From contig NC_090766.1 in the NCBI RefSeq assembly GCF_036898095.1, positions 31,539,972 through 31,603,971 on the forward strand: a stretch of 64,000 bases of DNA, read 5' to 3'. The notes under the pieces were generated by a model that was given only the letters and a program-made list of their open reading frames with translations, had not been told where the DNA came from and did not search any database. Shown piece by piece: positions 27,370 to 38,287 of this stretch (the stretch's first letter is position 1; each line of letters begins with the position of its first letter). The stretch is from Palaemon carinicauda. Taxonomy: Eukaryota > Arthropoda > Malacostraca > Decapoda > Palaemonidae. The position numbers and the translations under genes were made by a program.

Positions 27370-27530
27370 TCCATATAAAGCATAGAACAGTTACTAATCC
27401 AAAGTTAAATTATTTGGAAAATTCAATAAAAGCATTTAAATTGGTTATATCAAGCATAGAATAGGTACTAATCCAATTTTGAATGATTTGGAAAATTCTG
27501 TAAAAGCCTTTATATCCCATATAAGAGCAA
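27370..27530. repeat. ~74-bp diverged tandem duplication
   Basis: 'aagcatagaa' followed by 'tactaatccaa' and 'atttggaaaattc' occurs near 27379 and again near 27453, with several substitutions. Confidence 0.75.
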
Positions 27531-27780
27531 ATACAGAAGGTCCTCACCTTACAAACTTGATAAGTTCCAAGAAGCTGTTTCTAAGTTGAATTTGATTAAA
27601 TTTTGGACTAGGGTAAGCCTAACCTGACTCCTATGCCTACACTTTCCAGCTACAAAAGTCTACAAATAGTCCAGTTTCATATGAAATAAACATCAGGTTA
27701 TTGTATGTGTCATTTTGCTTATATTATTAGATAATAAAAATATTGTTTTATTACAGTATACAAACTTTTGATGCAAAGTC

Positions 27781-28068
27781 AAACCACTGTTCTCTAGTGG
27801 GTAGTGCCTTAGCCTCTATACCATGGTCTTCCACTGTCTTGGGTTAAGAGTTCTCTTGCTTGAGGGTACACTCGGGCCCACTATTCTATGCAATTTTTCT
27901 TCTTGTTTCATTAAAGTTGTTAAAGTTTATATAGGAAATATTCATTTCAATGTTGTTACTGTTTTTAAAATATTTTTCTTGTTTCCTTTCTTCACTAGGC
28001 TATTTTCCTGGTTGGGGCCCCTGGGCTTATGGCATCCTGCTTTTCCAACTAAGGTTGTAGCTTAGCCA

Positions 28069-28118
<50 letters not shown>
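27781..28118 (+). mobile_element. LINE 3' end with (TAA)n tail (CR1/Jockey-type family)
   Basis: The last ~100 bp ('ggggcccctgggcttat', 'ctgcttttccaacta', 'ggttgtagctta') match the 3' end of the LINE at 62217-63510, and the copy ends in a TAA microsatellite (28070-28118), the usual tail of this family. No coding sequence remains. Confidence 0.82.
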
Positions 28119-28119
<1 letters not shown>

Positions 28120-28285
28120 TGACAAATTTGTAGGTAATTTGTATTTTTCCTAACTATACAAACCTTAGCTATTTAATATGGGTTATTACTTTCGGCGTAG
28201 CTGAAATGACGAGCCATTAGAATTTTAACAAGGGTTTACTGCTAACCCCCCCCCCCCCCCACCTCACACACCTGTGCTGAATTCA
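28119..28285. repeat. DIRS-B left inverted terminal repeat
   Basis: Starts TGACAAATTTG and includes 'tatttaatatgggtt', 'cgtagctgaaatgacgagcc' and a run of about 15 C followed by 'cacacacctgtgctga'. The same order in reverse complement is found at 53487-53666, including a G run. Confidence 0.9.
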
Positions 28286-28337
28286 CTTTGCTTAGAGGTA
28301 GGACTTCACGGGGGATAGGGCTGGCGGGCAAGTTTGA

Positions 28338-28438
28338 TTAAATAGCTAAGGTTTGTATAGTTAGGAAAAATACAAATTACCTATGAATTTGTCATTTGTT
28401 CCGTAACTGAAATACAAACCACGCTATTTAATATGGGT
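28338..28438. repeat. DIRS-B internal complementary region
   Basis: First half is the reverse complement of the left end (TTAAATAGCTAAGG ... AATTTGTCA). Second half is the reverse complement of the right end (TTGTTCCGTAACTGAAA ... AATATGGGT). This joined-ends structure identifies a DIRS1-type element and marks its 3' side. Confidence 0.92.
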
Positions 28439-28921
28439 GACTCACCCCTTAGGAAGGGTGGTAAGTCCCAGCCAGTACTGGCTTTTGGCTTTGCCCAGGG
28501 ACTCAGTATCTGAGTGTGTCAGCACTCAATAATAAGGAGTCCCTGCACCTCGCTAGAACCTTGCTGCGCAAGGGCTGCGACCTACGTAAGCTGTGTGTGA
28601 AGGTCTGAAGTGTGACTCGTCCTAGGAAGTTGACCTGTAGTCCCTTAAAAGGAAACTTTAGGCTAGGACTCTCCCAATACCACCTCGTCAGGGTATGGGG
28701 ACGTAACAGTATTATCTTAATACTCGGAACACAAGGAAACATGGTTTACCTGCAGTGGTTTGAGGTCAGCTGTGCAGAGAACCCAGGATGCTGCTTTCCC
28801 CAAGAGAGGGGAGGATGAAGAAAAGAGTAAGGGCCAGACAAATCTTTTCATTCATGCAGACTAAGACCGGGTAACAATGCCCTCAACCTTCTGCTACTTG
28901 TCCACTAAGGAGCCTGAGGTT

Positions 28922-29907
28922 TTAACCCAGCTGTTGTGTAGCCACCACAGGGCCGATAGAAAACGTATCGAGCCTCCTGTGGGTCACGTCGTGCAGGTAG
29001 TGGGCTGTGAAGGTCGTCTGATGCTTCCACACCCCAGCTTGAAGGACCTGCGTCACTAAGAAATTTTTCTTGAAGGCCACGGACGTAGCTACGCCCCTGA
29101 CATCACGTGCTCTAGGGTGACATGACGGAGGAGGGTCTGGATTCAGGGACAGATGGATCACCCTACCAATCCATGACGAGATGGTGTTCTTGGTGACCCT
29201 CCTCTTAATCCTCCCAGTGCTAACAATGCTTGCACCTGGAGAAGGACTGTAGCCATTCTTCCTAGATATAACCTCAGACTCCTTACTGGGCACAGCAGGA
29301 GAAGGTCAGGGATATCTGTTACAGAACGGAGACTCTAATCCGGAAGGATTCGAACCAAGCGCCCGGCACCCCCTGATTTTGAGTCTTAGCACCAAACTCA
29401 GGGACGAGTTTAAAATTTACCTTCTCCCAAACCCTTGCATGGGCGATGTCATATGAGAGACCATGAAGTTCACTGACTCGCTTGGCCGAAGCCAAAGCTA
29501 GTGAGAACACAGTCTCCCAAGTTAGGTGGCGAACTGAAGCCTGGTGTAATGGTCTCTTAAGAGATGAGAACCCGAACCACGTTCCATGGAGGAGGTCTCA
29601 CATCCGACTGATGGCAAGTAAGTTCATAACCTCGTATGAGTAGGGAAAGTTCCAGCGAGGAAGAAAAGATCATTCCTTTGAGCTTAAGGCTAGACTTAAG
29701 GCCGAGCGATAGCGTTTCACCGCCGAGACTGAAAGGCGCCTTTTCTTCCCGCAAATAAACAAGGAACTCCACTATTGCTGGAATAGTGGCATTGAGTGGA
29801 GAGATACCGCTTCCACGACACCAACCACAGAAGACTTTCCACTTTGCCTGGTAGACAGATGCGGATGAGAAAATTCCTCTCTCAGCGAGGAGATGCTGGA
29901 TAGTCAC
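28922..29907 (-). pseudogene. DIRS-B tyrosine recombinase, broken
   Basis: The N-terminal core reads YQAKWKVFCGWC and SLLIRGYELTCHQS (29907-29557). The first catalytic Arg lies in SAKRVSELHGLS (29510-29319). The C-terminal part (29293-28922) has ARDVRGVATS and FTAHYLHDVTHR with the nucleophile Tyr. Family members normally have His three residues before the second Arg; here it is Arg (CGT), so a catalytic residue is lost. At least two frame breaks separate the pieces. Confidence 0.87.
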
Positions 29908-31640
29908 CAGGCGTGAAGTCGTAGAGATGCTACGGCTTTGTTGAAGATGCTAGCATGTGGTTGTCTGAGTAGATCGTGCCGTGGAAGGAATTCTCTCGGA
30001 AGTTCCGTTAGGAATTGCAGAAGGTCCGGAAACCATTCCGCGCGATGCAATAGCGGAGCTATGAAGGCCAATGAAAAATTGACCGATATTCTGGTTTTGT
30101 TGAGCACCCTCCTCATCAGACAGAACGGGGGAAAGGCGTACACGTTGATGTTGTCCCCCCGTTGTTGGGAGGCATCTTGACAGAGTGCCATGGGATCCGG
30201 GACTGGGGGGAAGTACAGTGGAATCTTGAAGATCAGCGCTTTCGTGAACAGATCCACAGTCGGGGAACCCCTCAAAGTCAGGACGTTGTTGGCTACTAGA
30301 TGACACAAAGACCACTCGATACTCACTATCTGAGACGCTCTGCTCAGATTGTCGGCGAGCACATTCCTCGTCTGGAATGAAACGCGCCGATAGTAGAATC
30401 GAGCGGACTTCGGTCCATCTCAGTATCTCTACTGCAAGATGGGATAGCTGCTTTGAAAAGATACCTCCTTGCTTGTTGATGTAAGCCACTACTGTGGTGT
30501 TGTCACTTATTACCACCACAGAGTGACTTGCCAGGTATTGTTGGAACTGCTGAAGTGCCAACAAACTGGCCTTCATCTCTAGACGATTTATATGGAGGCA
30601 CTTTTCTGATTCTGACCACAGGCCTGAGGTCCTGTGGTACAGAACGTGCCCCCCCCCCCCTTCTTTGAGGCATCCGAAAACAGCATTAAATCCGGGGGAA
30701 GGACGAGAAGATCCACTCCTCTTCGTAGGTTCTCGTCTGTCACCCACCACTGGAGGTCCGTCCGTTACGCAGGACCCATAGGGATCATGACGTCCGGGGA
30801 ATCGCAACCTTGATCCCACCGGGACTTGAGCTGCCACTGGAGAGATCTAGACGAGCTAAGGATGAAAGATGACCAAGGAGATGTAACCACGATTGGGTTG
30901 GAAGTTCTTCTCGACTGAGGAAAAAGCTTGCGACCCTTCTCAGCCTTGCTATCCTGTCGTCTGATGGGAAGGCTTTGTGGAGATTACCCTGTAGTGTCTA
31001 TAATCACGCCTAGGTAAACCAGTCTTTGAGTGGGAAGCAGAGAGGACTTCTCAAGATTTACCATGATCCCCAGATCCTGGCAAATTCCTAGAAGTTTGTC
31101 TCGGTGTCGAAGAAGGGATGACTCCGAGTCTGCTAGGACCAGCCAGTCATCCTGTTAACAGAGGAGACGGATGCCGATCCTGTGTGCCCACAATGATATT
31201 AGGGTGAACACTTCTGGTGAAACCCTGTGGTGCTGTGGAGAGACCGAAACACAGCACCTTGAACTGGTACCCCTTGTGGTCTAGGCTGAATCCTAAGTAC
31301 TTCCTTAAAGATGCATGGACTGGGATCTGGAAGTACCTGTCCTTCAGATCCAGTATACACATGAAGTCTTGCGGCTTCACTGCAAGACTGACCGTGTTTG
31401 CGGTCTCCATGCTGAACGGAGTTTGCTTTAATCTGGACCTCTGCCCTAAAGGCCCGCCTCTTTGCTGATCCCATGGCAAGGGAGCTAAATGACACCGGAT
31501 TCGTCCTCAGGGGAGGTAGAGATGTTGTGAACGGGATGCGATATCCCTGACTGATTACGGAAATCGTCCAGGAATCGCACCAGAGTTGCTGCCACCTGTC
31601 TGCGCAACCTTGTAGGCATCCTTCCACTGCAGACATGCAG
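29904..31640 (-). pseudogene. DIRS-B reverse transcriptase-RNase H, broken
   Basis: RT pieces at 31479-31147 carry ILDLKDRYFQIPV and FKVLCFGLSTAPQGFT. Near 31150 the expected YLDDW motif is damaged: a stop and a Gln precede DDWLVLAD. RNase H (30837-30350) shows ISDNTTVVAYINKQGG and LSARFIPD, and the trailing segment (30362-29904) NLSRASQIVSIEWSL and IAPLLHRAEWFPDLL. Multiple frameshifts. Product order and motifs are those of DIRS elements. Confidence 0.86.
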
Positions 31641-31689
31641 GGGGACTGCTAATCCTAGCGTTTGCAGCCTCGGCTGCTCCCTCTAGGAT

Positions 31690-32392
31690 TCTTCCCTCAC
31701 CTGGAGGACTTCTTGCCTTTCTTGTCCTTGACTGGAAAGGGCTTAGACGCCACTGTCTTCGCTGACGTTGTCTTGGTGGGACGTGGCTGCTGGGGTGCTG
31801 GAGGTTTATAGGGCTTGAATGTCAAAGCCCTGTGGAGTCTTGGTGACTCCCTCAACCTCTCAGCAGCCTGCTCCACGTCCTTAGGCTCAAACCGGTTCGC
31901 TCCCATAACGGAAGAATGTCTGAGCCTGTAGATTCCAGTGCTAGGGGCCTCCCGGTATTGTCTTGGAGTCCTTTGACTCCCTCCTGGGAGGGATGCAGGA
32001 CTCCAACAACGACGGAGGCAGGCTCTTCTCCACCCTTATTCGAGAAGACTTTACCGCGCGAGGTGGGGTTTCCCTCAACGGTGTGATGGGGGAACGTCTC
32101 ACCTCAAGTAACTCTCCTAAGGATGGGAAATCTTCGTCCGAAGGAGAGGGAGAAAAGTCTGAGGGGGGGAGGGTGCCTGCCTCGAAGACTTACGAGGAGA
32201 AAGCTTCGTCCTCGAAGTTACCGCGTCCGAAACTATTCTTTTCCTCTTCAGGGGAGTAGATGCAGCCAAGGATTTGTGGCCCAACTCAGAGAGAACAGGC
32301 TTGAAAGCCTGTGCTACCGCTCTGATTAGAGCCCGAAACCAGGGCTGCCGGCTGACGGCTGCGCTGTCAGACACTCCCTCTGGAGAGGGAGT
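31690..32392 (-). pseudogene. gag: DIRS-B gag-like exon, interrupted by Gypsy-2
   Basis: Open pieces at 32374-32117 (AVSRQPWFRALIRAVAQAF) and 31906-31697 (GANRFEPKDVEQAAERL; a Lys-rich end, KDKKGKKSSR) occupy the position of gag before the RT. The exon begins on the far side of Gypsy-2 at 50802 after a TTCTTCTTACAG acceptor, so Gypsy-2 landed only 7 bases into it. Identification rests on position and the basic C-terminus, not on a recognised domain. Confidence 0.6.
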
Positions 32393-32533
32393 TGTGGCGG
32401 GATGTTAAAAAAAACAAGCCCCACACCCTGAATCACACCTACTGACAATGGTCCCACAACACAAACTTTCCCCTTACTTTATCAACTGGACTCTTGGACA
32501 GAAGGAAAATTTAAACAAAACATATCCTTAAAA

Positions 32534-32835
32534 AAGGGATTTTGACGTAGGAAAAATCTATTTCTGGGCGAGGGACCTGTGCCGCCCAGTGAATAAGCTC
32601 CATTTAGCACTTATTCTTAGGTAATTTACTGCTAAATATACCAGAGAAAAAATGTAAAGGAGTGCTAGGTTAACTAGCTCGCTCACCTATTGGTGTCGGT
32701 ATAAAATTGGGCGTATAATCCAGAGGTCCCGCACTATTTAGATTCATCCACGACAGAAACCCCAATAGAGGAGAGCCGTTCAACCTCACTCGGTACTACT
32801 AACACTGCATCCGCTCAGAACCCAACTCCTTAGCA
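32534..32835. repeat. DIRS-A2 left inverted terminal repeat
   Basis: From GGGATTTTGACG to about 'cccaactcctta'. Matches the reverse complement of 39740-40005 from 'cctgtgccgccc' inward. The outermost ~40 bp (GGGATTTT...CGAGGG) are unique to this end, as usual in DIRS1 repeats of unequal length. Confidence 0.93.
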
Positions 32836-32875
32836 TCCAAAGTTTGGGGACTCCAAGGGAGAGGAGCTGGGAGGG

Positions 32876-32967
32876 TTCACTGGGCGGCACAGGTCCCTCG
32901 CCCAGAAATAGATTTTTCCTACGTCAAAATCCCTTTTCTGGGCTCGAACCTGTGCCGCCCAGTGAAT
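32876..32967. repeat. DIRS-A2 internal complementary region
   Basis: TTCACTGGGCGGCACAGG ... CAAAATCCC is the reverse complement of 32536-32594; TTTTCTGGGCTCGAACC ... CAGTGAAT is the reverse complement of 39977-40005. It is a joined copy of both element ends, placed on the recombinase side. Confidence 0.95.
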
Positions 32968-33290
32968 CTATACAAGAGAAATGTCACCAAACTTGCAAAA
33001 TAAAAGAAAAAACATAAGCGTAAGGGAAATACAGGATGCTTTAATCAGAGATGAGTACCAAAAAACAATTATAAGGGTATCTTAAATATGAACATAAATC
33101 CACTTGGTAGACAATTGACAAATGAGGTAGGTATAATAATGCCGTGAGTGATAATATATACAGATACTCAGGAGTTTTAAAAATTTACAAATATAATAAC
33201 AGTATTCAGGTGCGAGACCAACGAATACAATAGGGTATAAATGAGGCAGGTAAGAGGGACAGATAAAGAGACAAGGCATTAACCTGTGAG

Positions 33291-34264
33291 TTACCTGGGA
33301 GTAACTACGCTCCCTGCAGCTACTGTAGAAAATTTTAGGGCTTCCAAATGTTTAAGGTAGTGTTTCTTGAACACTGACGGTGATTTCCACCCTGTATACC
33401 TGGAAAGGTCCGTAAAATTCATGTGGTGAAAAAAGTTCACCGAAGTAGCAACCGCTCTGATATCATGTGCAAGAGGAAAAGAGTCAGGGCTAGCTTGTTT
33501 AATAAAATACAAAATTTGTTGCCTGATCCCTTTAATAGTAATGGTACCGCCTTGTTCTCTAACGAATAGAGGCCCCGAGGAGTTAGAGGAGGTCCGGGAT
33601 AAATAAGACCTAAGAGTAGTAACAGGGCACAGAGACGGGTCTTGCGTGAGGGGAACAATTTTCCAGGAGGACCATCTGTTCTGAGGGTCTTCGTTCTTAG
33701 CCAAAAAGAATTTGTTAGGTGAAAGAAGGACCTCTCCCGAAGGCAGGAACTCAATATGACCCGGGTCTCTCGACAAAGCTGCCAGTTCAGAAATTCTTGC
33801 CCCGGAAGCCAAGCTCACCAGGAAAAGTGTTTTCCTGAGAAGGGGAATGTAATCACAAGAACTGTTAAGGGTATCAGAAGCCAATTTGAGTACATCATTA
33901 AGGAACCAGGTCACCGGGGTAGGACGAGTAACCGGTTTCAGTCTGGCACAGGCTTTCGGAATTGAAGCTAACAAAGAGTCGGTTAAGTCTATGTTAAAAC
34001 CCACTAGGAAGATCTTTTTCAAAGCAGATTTAATAGTGGTGATAGTATTGGCTGCCAGACCTGATTCTAATAAAGATCTAAAGAAAGTGACTGTAAGGTT
34101 CAAGTTCATACAGTTCACGTCTGAGTCTATCAAAAATTTTGCCAACTTTTAACTGCAGAGTCATACTGGCGGATGGTGGAATCCCGTTTATCCGATTCTA
34201 GGAACAGGGTGTTTTGAGGATCAATATTGGCACCATGCATGGCCGCAAACTTCATAAAGTCCAT
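33291..34264 (-). pseudogene. DIRS-A2 tyrosine recombinase (one frameshift)
   Basis: Catalyses integration of the circular DNA intermediate. Counting from 34145, the catalytic tetrad is visible: Arg117 (SGARISEL), His227 and Arg230 (AHDIRAVATS), Tyr263 (FKKHYL), with Trp253 at the sixth conserved position (YTGWKSP). The likely start is the ATG at 34264, overlapping the end of the RT frame (34252). Near 34149 one A appears to be missing from an A run, separating the first ~38 codons from the rest. This could be a real lesion or a homopolymer sequencing error. All catalytic residues are intact, unlike in the other two DIRS copies. Confidence 0.92.
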
Positions 34265-36468
34265 AAAGTTAGGGCGCACTGAATGTTTGAGAAAGCGTAC
34301 ACAACGCGTGTTTGTACTATCTGAGACAGAACCGGATTGGGTATCGGGTGAGGGTATAGTCTCAACTCTCGCAGGAGAGGATACCAGTTGCTCTTGGGCC
34401 AGTTGGGTGCGACCAAGGCTACTTGTCCCTTGAAGGATCTCAGCTTGTCTAGAACTTTCAACAAAAGATTCACCGGGGGAAAGAGATAAATCTTTTCCCA
34501 GATGTCCCAATTCTGAGACATGGCGTCTGTGGCGTAAGCCTGAGGGTCTAGATTGGGAGCCACATATACTCTCAATTTGCGGTTGGACTCCGTGGCGAAG
34601 AGGTCCACTTGGAGACTGGGAACCTGAGAGAGAATCCACCGAAATGACTTTAGATCGAGTGACCATTCCGATTCTAGAGGGGAGGTCCGGGACAGGGCGT
34701 CTGCCACTACATTCCGGACTCCCGCCAGGTGGACAGCTGAAAGATGCCAACGGTTCAAGGCTGCTAGGGAGAATATGGCTACTAGAACATGGTTCAGAGG
34801 CCCTGACTTTGACCCGCCTCTGTTGAGGCAGCGGACCACCACTTCGCTGTCGAGGACCAGACGAAGGTGTTGTCTCTTGGGAAGAGCGAGACGTTTCAGG
34901 GTTAGAAGAACTGCCATGGCCTCCAGCACATTGATGTGAAATTGGCGGAACAAGGGGGACCAAAGACCTTGAACTTTCCTGAGCTGAGAATAGCCGCCCC
35001 AACCTGATAAGGATGCGTCCGTGTGAATGATTAACTTCGGAGGCGGAAATCGAAGGGGAACTGACTTTGACAGACTGTTTGCTCTTGTCCAAGGAAGAAG
35101 TCTTTCCCGTAGAATGGGAGGAAGGCGGACTTTCCTGTCCCGGAGCTTCCGGTTCGCCCTCGAACGCCAGACACGATTGATATCTTTCAATTTTGCCTTC
35201 AGAAGAAGATCCGTCACTGAGGCAAACTGAAGGGACCCCAGAATCCTCTCTTGGAGTCGTCTGGAACTTACTTTGTCTTTGAGAAAGCGTTTGGTGTTCC
35301 TTGCAATCTCTAACCTCTTGGGTTTGGGAAGACACAGAGTATGAGATATAAGATCCCATTGCAGGCCGAGCCATTGGAACTTCGATTTTGGAAGAAGACG
35401 GGACTTCTTGAAGTTGATCTGGAAGCCTAGAGATTGAAGATAATGGATGACTTTGTGAGTGGCTTTTAGGCAATTTTGGGAGGTGTCTGACCAAATGAGC
35501 CAGTCGTCCAGATAGGCTACTACTTGAATCCCTTGATTTCTGAGTTCCTGAACAGCGACTTCTGCTAACTTTGTGAAGATCCTTGGGGCGATGTTGAGCC
35601 CGAAAGGCATCACCTTGAAGGAGTAACTTTTGTCCCCTAAGCGAAAGCCTAGATACGGACGGAAGTGTCTCGCTATCGGGACGTGATAATAGGCGTCTGT
35701 AAGATCGATAGAGGTGGTGACGGCCCCACGGGGAAGTAAGGTCCGCACCTGCGAGACGGTAAGCATTCGAAACTTGTCGCATTGAATGGACAAGTTGAGA
35801 AGGGATAGGTCTAGAATCACTCTTCTCTTGTCTGAATCCTTCTTCGGGACACTGAACAACCGACCTTGAAACTTCAGGTGTTTCGTTTCTTGTATAGCGT
35901 TCTTTTGTAAAAGATCCTGGACAAATTCGACCAGGTCCGGAGTGGAATGTTGATGAAATTTGTTCGGAGGAGGAGGTCCTTGAATCCAACTCCACCCCAG
36001 TCCCTTGGAGATGATACTGAAAGCCCAGGGACTGAACCTCCATTTGTTGCGGAAGGCATAGAACCTCCCCCCTACCTGCTGCACCTCAGCATTGGTTTGA
36101 GGAGTTGCCTCCACGTCCGCCTCGGAAGTTCTTTCCCCTGCGAAAGGCTCTTCCCCTGCCTTTGTTCTGGTTAGAACCACGGTGGTAGCCTCTACCTCTA
36201 CCATAACTCTGGGAAGAGCTATGAGCCTCATAAGACTGGTTAAAGGCAGGAGAAGTGGCGGAGGCACCGGAAAGCTGGCTCTTAGGGAGCAGAACGGTGA
36301 CATAGTCGTCCGAAGGAGCCTGAGAGGTGGAAGGCTGTGCAGGGGCAACAGGAGATGGGGGAAGAGGCAGCCGGAAATTGGACGAACCACTCTGCTGTTG
36401 CCTGAACTGGGTGGAGGTATATGGACGGAGCTTCTTCCTACCCCGGGCTTGGTAATTTGCAGGGTCAT
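34252..36468 (-). CDS. DIRS-A2 reverse transcriptase-RNase H
   Basis: An uninterrupted frame of 738 codons. RT motifs: LFSVPKKDSDKRRVILDLS (about 204-222), DLTDAYYHVPI (255-265), FKVMPFGLNIAP (284-295), YLDDWLIWSD (319-328). RNase H: IHTDASLSGWGG (481-492), INVLEAMAV (512-520), VLDSEVVVRCLN, then NVVADALSR. The last ~130 residues have the DIRS-specific post-RNase H segment (VDLFATESNRKL; ALVAPNWPKSNWYPLL). Residues 1-130 overlap the gag C-terminus in another frame and are proline-rich, so the true start is probably further in, before GGRFYAFRNKW. No methyltransferase motif seen. Confidence 0.93.
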   Translation of the reverse strand: MTLQITKPGVGRSSVHIPPPSSGNSRVVRPISGCLFPHLLLPLHSLPPLRLLRTTMSPFCSLRASFPVPPPLLLPLTSLMRLIALPRVMVEVEATTVVLTRTKAGEEPFAGERTSEADVEATPQTNAEVQQVGGRFYAFRNKWRFSPWAFSIISKGLGWSWIQGPPPPNKFHQHSTPDLVEFVQDLLQKNAIQETKHLKFQGRLFSVPKKDSDKRRVILDLSLLNLSIQCDKFRMLTVSQVRTLLPRGAVTTSIDLTDAYYHVPIARHFRPYLGFRLGDKSYSFKVMPFGLNIAPRIFTKLAEVAVQELRNQGIQVVAYLDDWLIWSDTSQNCLKATHKVIHYLQSLGFQINFKKSRLLPKSKFQWLGLQWDLISHTLCLPKPKRLEIARNTKRFLKDKVSSRRLQERILGSLQFASVTDLLLKAKLKDINRVWRSRANRKLRDRKVRLPPILRERLLPWTRANSLSKSVPLRFPPPKLIIHTDASLSGWGGYSQLRKVQGLWSPLFRQFHINVLEAMAVLLTLKRLALPKRQHLRLVLDSEVVVRCLNRGGSKSGPLNHVLVAIFSLAALNRWHLSAVHLAGVRNVVADALSRTSPLESEWSLDLKSFRWILSQVPSLQVDLFATESNRKLRVYVAPNLDPQAYATDAMSQNWDIWEKIYLFPPVNLLLKVLDKLRSFKGQVALVAPNWPKSNWYPLLRELRLYPHPIPNPVLSQIVQTRVVYAFSNIQCALTLWTL

Positions 36469-38154
36469 ATTTACGTTTAGGAGTCAAACCCCAACGGGCT
36501 TTAAGGCTCTGGTTGACTCTAGTGGCCTCCGCCAAGACTCCTCTACAAGAACCTCAGGGAAGAGATTTGGACCCCAACAGGAGGACCGGATAAGCTTATT
36601 AGGTTCATGCCTAATAGTCGCCTCTGCCAGGACATGTTTGCGACACCTGCGTTTAGCAGTAGCGAAGTCATACAGGTCATAGTATAATGACTGCAACGTA
36701 GCCTTGTTGAGAGACTTAAAAATACTCTCAGTATCGTAAGTCAAGGCTATCGACTCCGTGGAAGTGGCCAAGTTCAGAGTACGGCCAACGCGTAGGCGGG
36801 AATCATACTCCTGTTTAATGAGGGATTCCGGGAGACGGGGAAGCCGCTCACTAAACATTACTGAAGCACAGTCTGCTGCTAGCTTGCCAGAGGTAAAGGT
36901 GGTATGGACGTTGTCCCAACACTCAATGCCTGAAGGAAGAAGGAGGGAGATTGGATCCACCTCTCGGATGGGAGGCAAGGGCTTCTCCTCCAGAGCATAT
37001 TGGAAGGCAAGCTCTGCTACCTTATTGACACATGGAGTCACGGTGTTTTTGTCCATTAAGAACATTGTGAAGGAGCTCTTATAAGGCGTCAACATGGTGT
37101 TGGTGCAGCCGATGTCATTCAGGAATCTGGCCCACACAGATTGGGCTTGCTCTTTAGGGAAGATGACTGTCTCTTTGGGGACCTTGTCTAACCGAACCAT
37201 AGCTTCCTCGGTAAGCCTGGCATAACCATGAAATGGAAATGCCAGACCAGGAGGAAAGAATTCAAAGTCCTCTAGGGGACGAGTGCCAAGACCCTCCAAA
37301 GTTAACATTCCGTCTGAGAACGGGGAATGAAGAGCCATACGCCAAGGGTTATTCTTGGCAAACGGCGGGAGCTTAGAGGCATCCGGGATGAGAGAGCTTT
37401 GGACTCGCTCCGGAGCACCTTGCTCTAATGCCCCAAGTCTCTGACCGATGTTAGAGAACATCGTGTCCATCTTAGACTGCATCTCTGATACCAACTTAGC
37501 CTGCATCTCCGACACGATGCGAAGCATGGCTGATTCGGAAAGGCCCGGGCTAGCAGCAGCAGTGGCGGAATGAACTCCCGGGTCGCGAGACTTAGAGGAG
37601 GAGCCAGAAGCCTTATATGACAGGTTTGTATTCTGCTTAGAACCATGAGAAGCCTTATGAGGCTTACGAGCTTTAGGTAAGGTTCTAGACTTATTCTTGG
37701 GGGGAACCGAGTGTGATCGTTGGGACGAATCACGGTCCCCAGAAAAACCATGAAAGGAAGAGCGATCAGATGAAGAAGAAAGAGAGGGGCTGAGGATAGG
37801 AATCTCAGCGCCGGAAACACCTGCCTCACTTACCACCCTACCTGTATCTGGATCATCCAATAACATGGGTTCCACGTCAAGGTTCATGGAGGCAACATTG
37901 TCTTCTAGATCTCCGGGGGCGTCCGAGGGATCCTGCTCTGGATCAATGAACCCCGCTATGGTGGCATCAATGTGGGCAATGATGGGAGCTGCAACATGCC
38001 TAGCCACAGCGGTTGAAGACTTGGCGTTGGGGTAAATCAAGGAACAGTAGTCCTCGGAGAGGACGTACGGCCGCTTGGACTTCACGTTCCGGGCAAAACC
38101 ACCTACCCACACTTTCAGTGTGGCCCGAGCCGCAGACTTTTGCTCCGGGAATGC
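36086..38154 (-). pseudogene. gag: DIRS-A2 gag-like protein, exon 2 (one frameshift)
   Basis: Starts after acceptor TATTATTTCAG at 38154 and encodes ARATLKVWVGGFARNVKS, shared with DIRS-A1, a Ser-rich region, a possible coiled segment (IVSEMQAKLVSEMQSKMD), a central conserved domain (TRPLEDFEFFPPGLAFPF; RLTEEAMVRLDKVPKE), and after 36535 a basic tail with SYGRGRGYHRG and RGKNFRGGRGG ending at 36086. Comparison with DIRS-A1 shows one base missing near 36538, which truncates the first frame at 36484. The RGG-rich tail is the likely RNA-binding part; there are no CCHC knuckles. Confidence 0.85.
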
Positions 38155-38287
38155 CTGAAATAATAGTGGGAATTAAAAAGGGAAGACTCCCAGTGGTCCT
38201 TCAAGACCATAGATATCTTACTAAATAGTGTATGTATGCCAAAAAAGGTAAGATAAATAAGAAGGCAACATAGCCAACGAGACTCAC
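38155..38287 (-). other. Predicted DIRS-A2 intron between Cys/His exon and gag
   Basis: Donor TCG|GTGAGTC at 38287 and acceptor TTATTTCAG ending at 38155, 133 bp, phase 0. Same position and phase as the DIRS-A1 intron although intron sequence and length differ. Confidence 0.78.

Noticed and set aside
34252..34700. DIRS-1-type adenine methyltransferase domain
   Set aside because: The post-RNase H segment shows the conserved APNWPKSNW region but no DPPY-type motif.
34130..36043. 637-codon open frame overlapping the DIRS-A2 RT
   Set aside because: It is an alternative frame of the RT-RNase H gene with Ser/Arg/Pro-rich nonsense; only its last ~50 codons are real (recombinase N-terminus).
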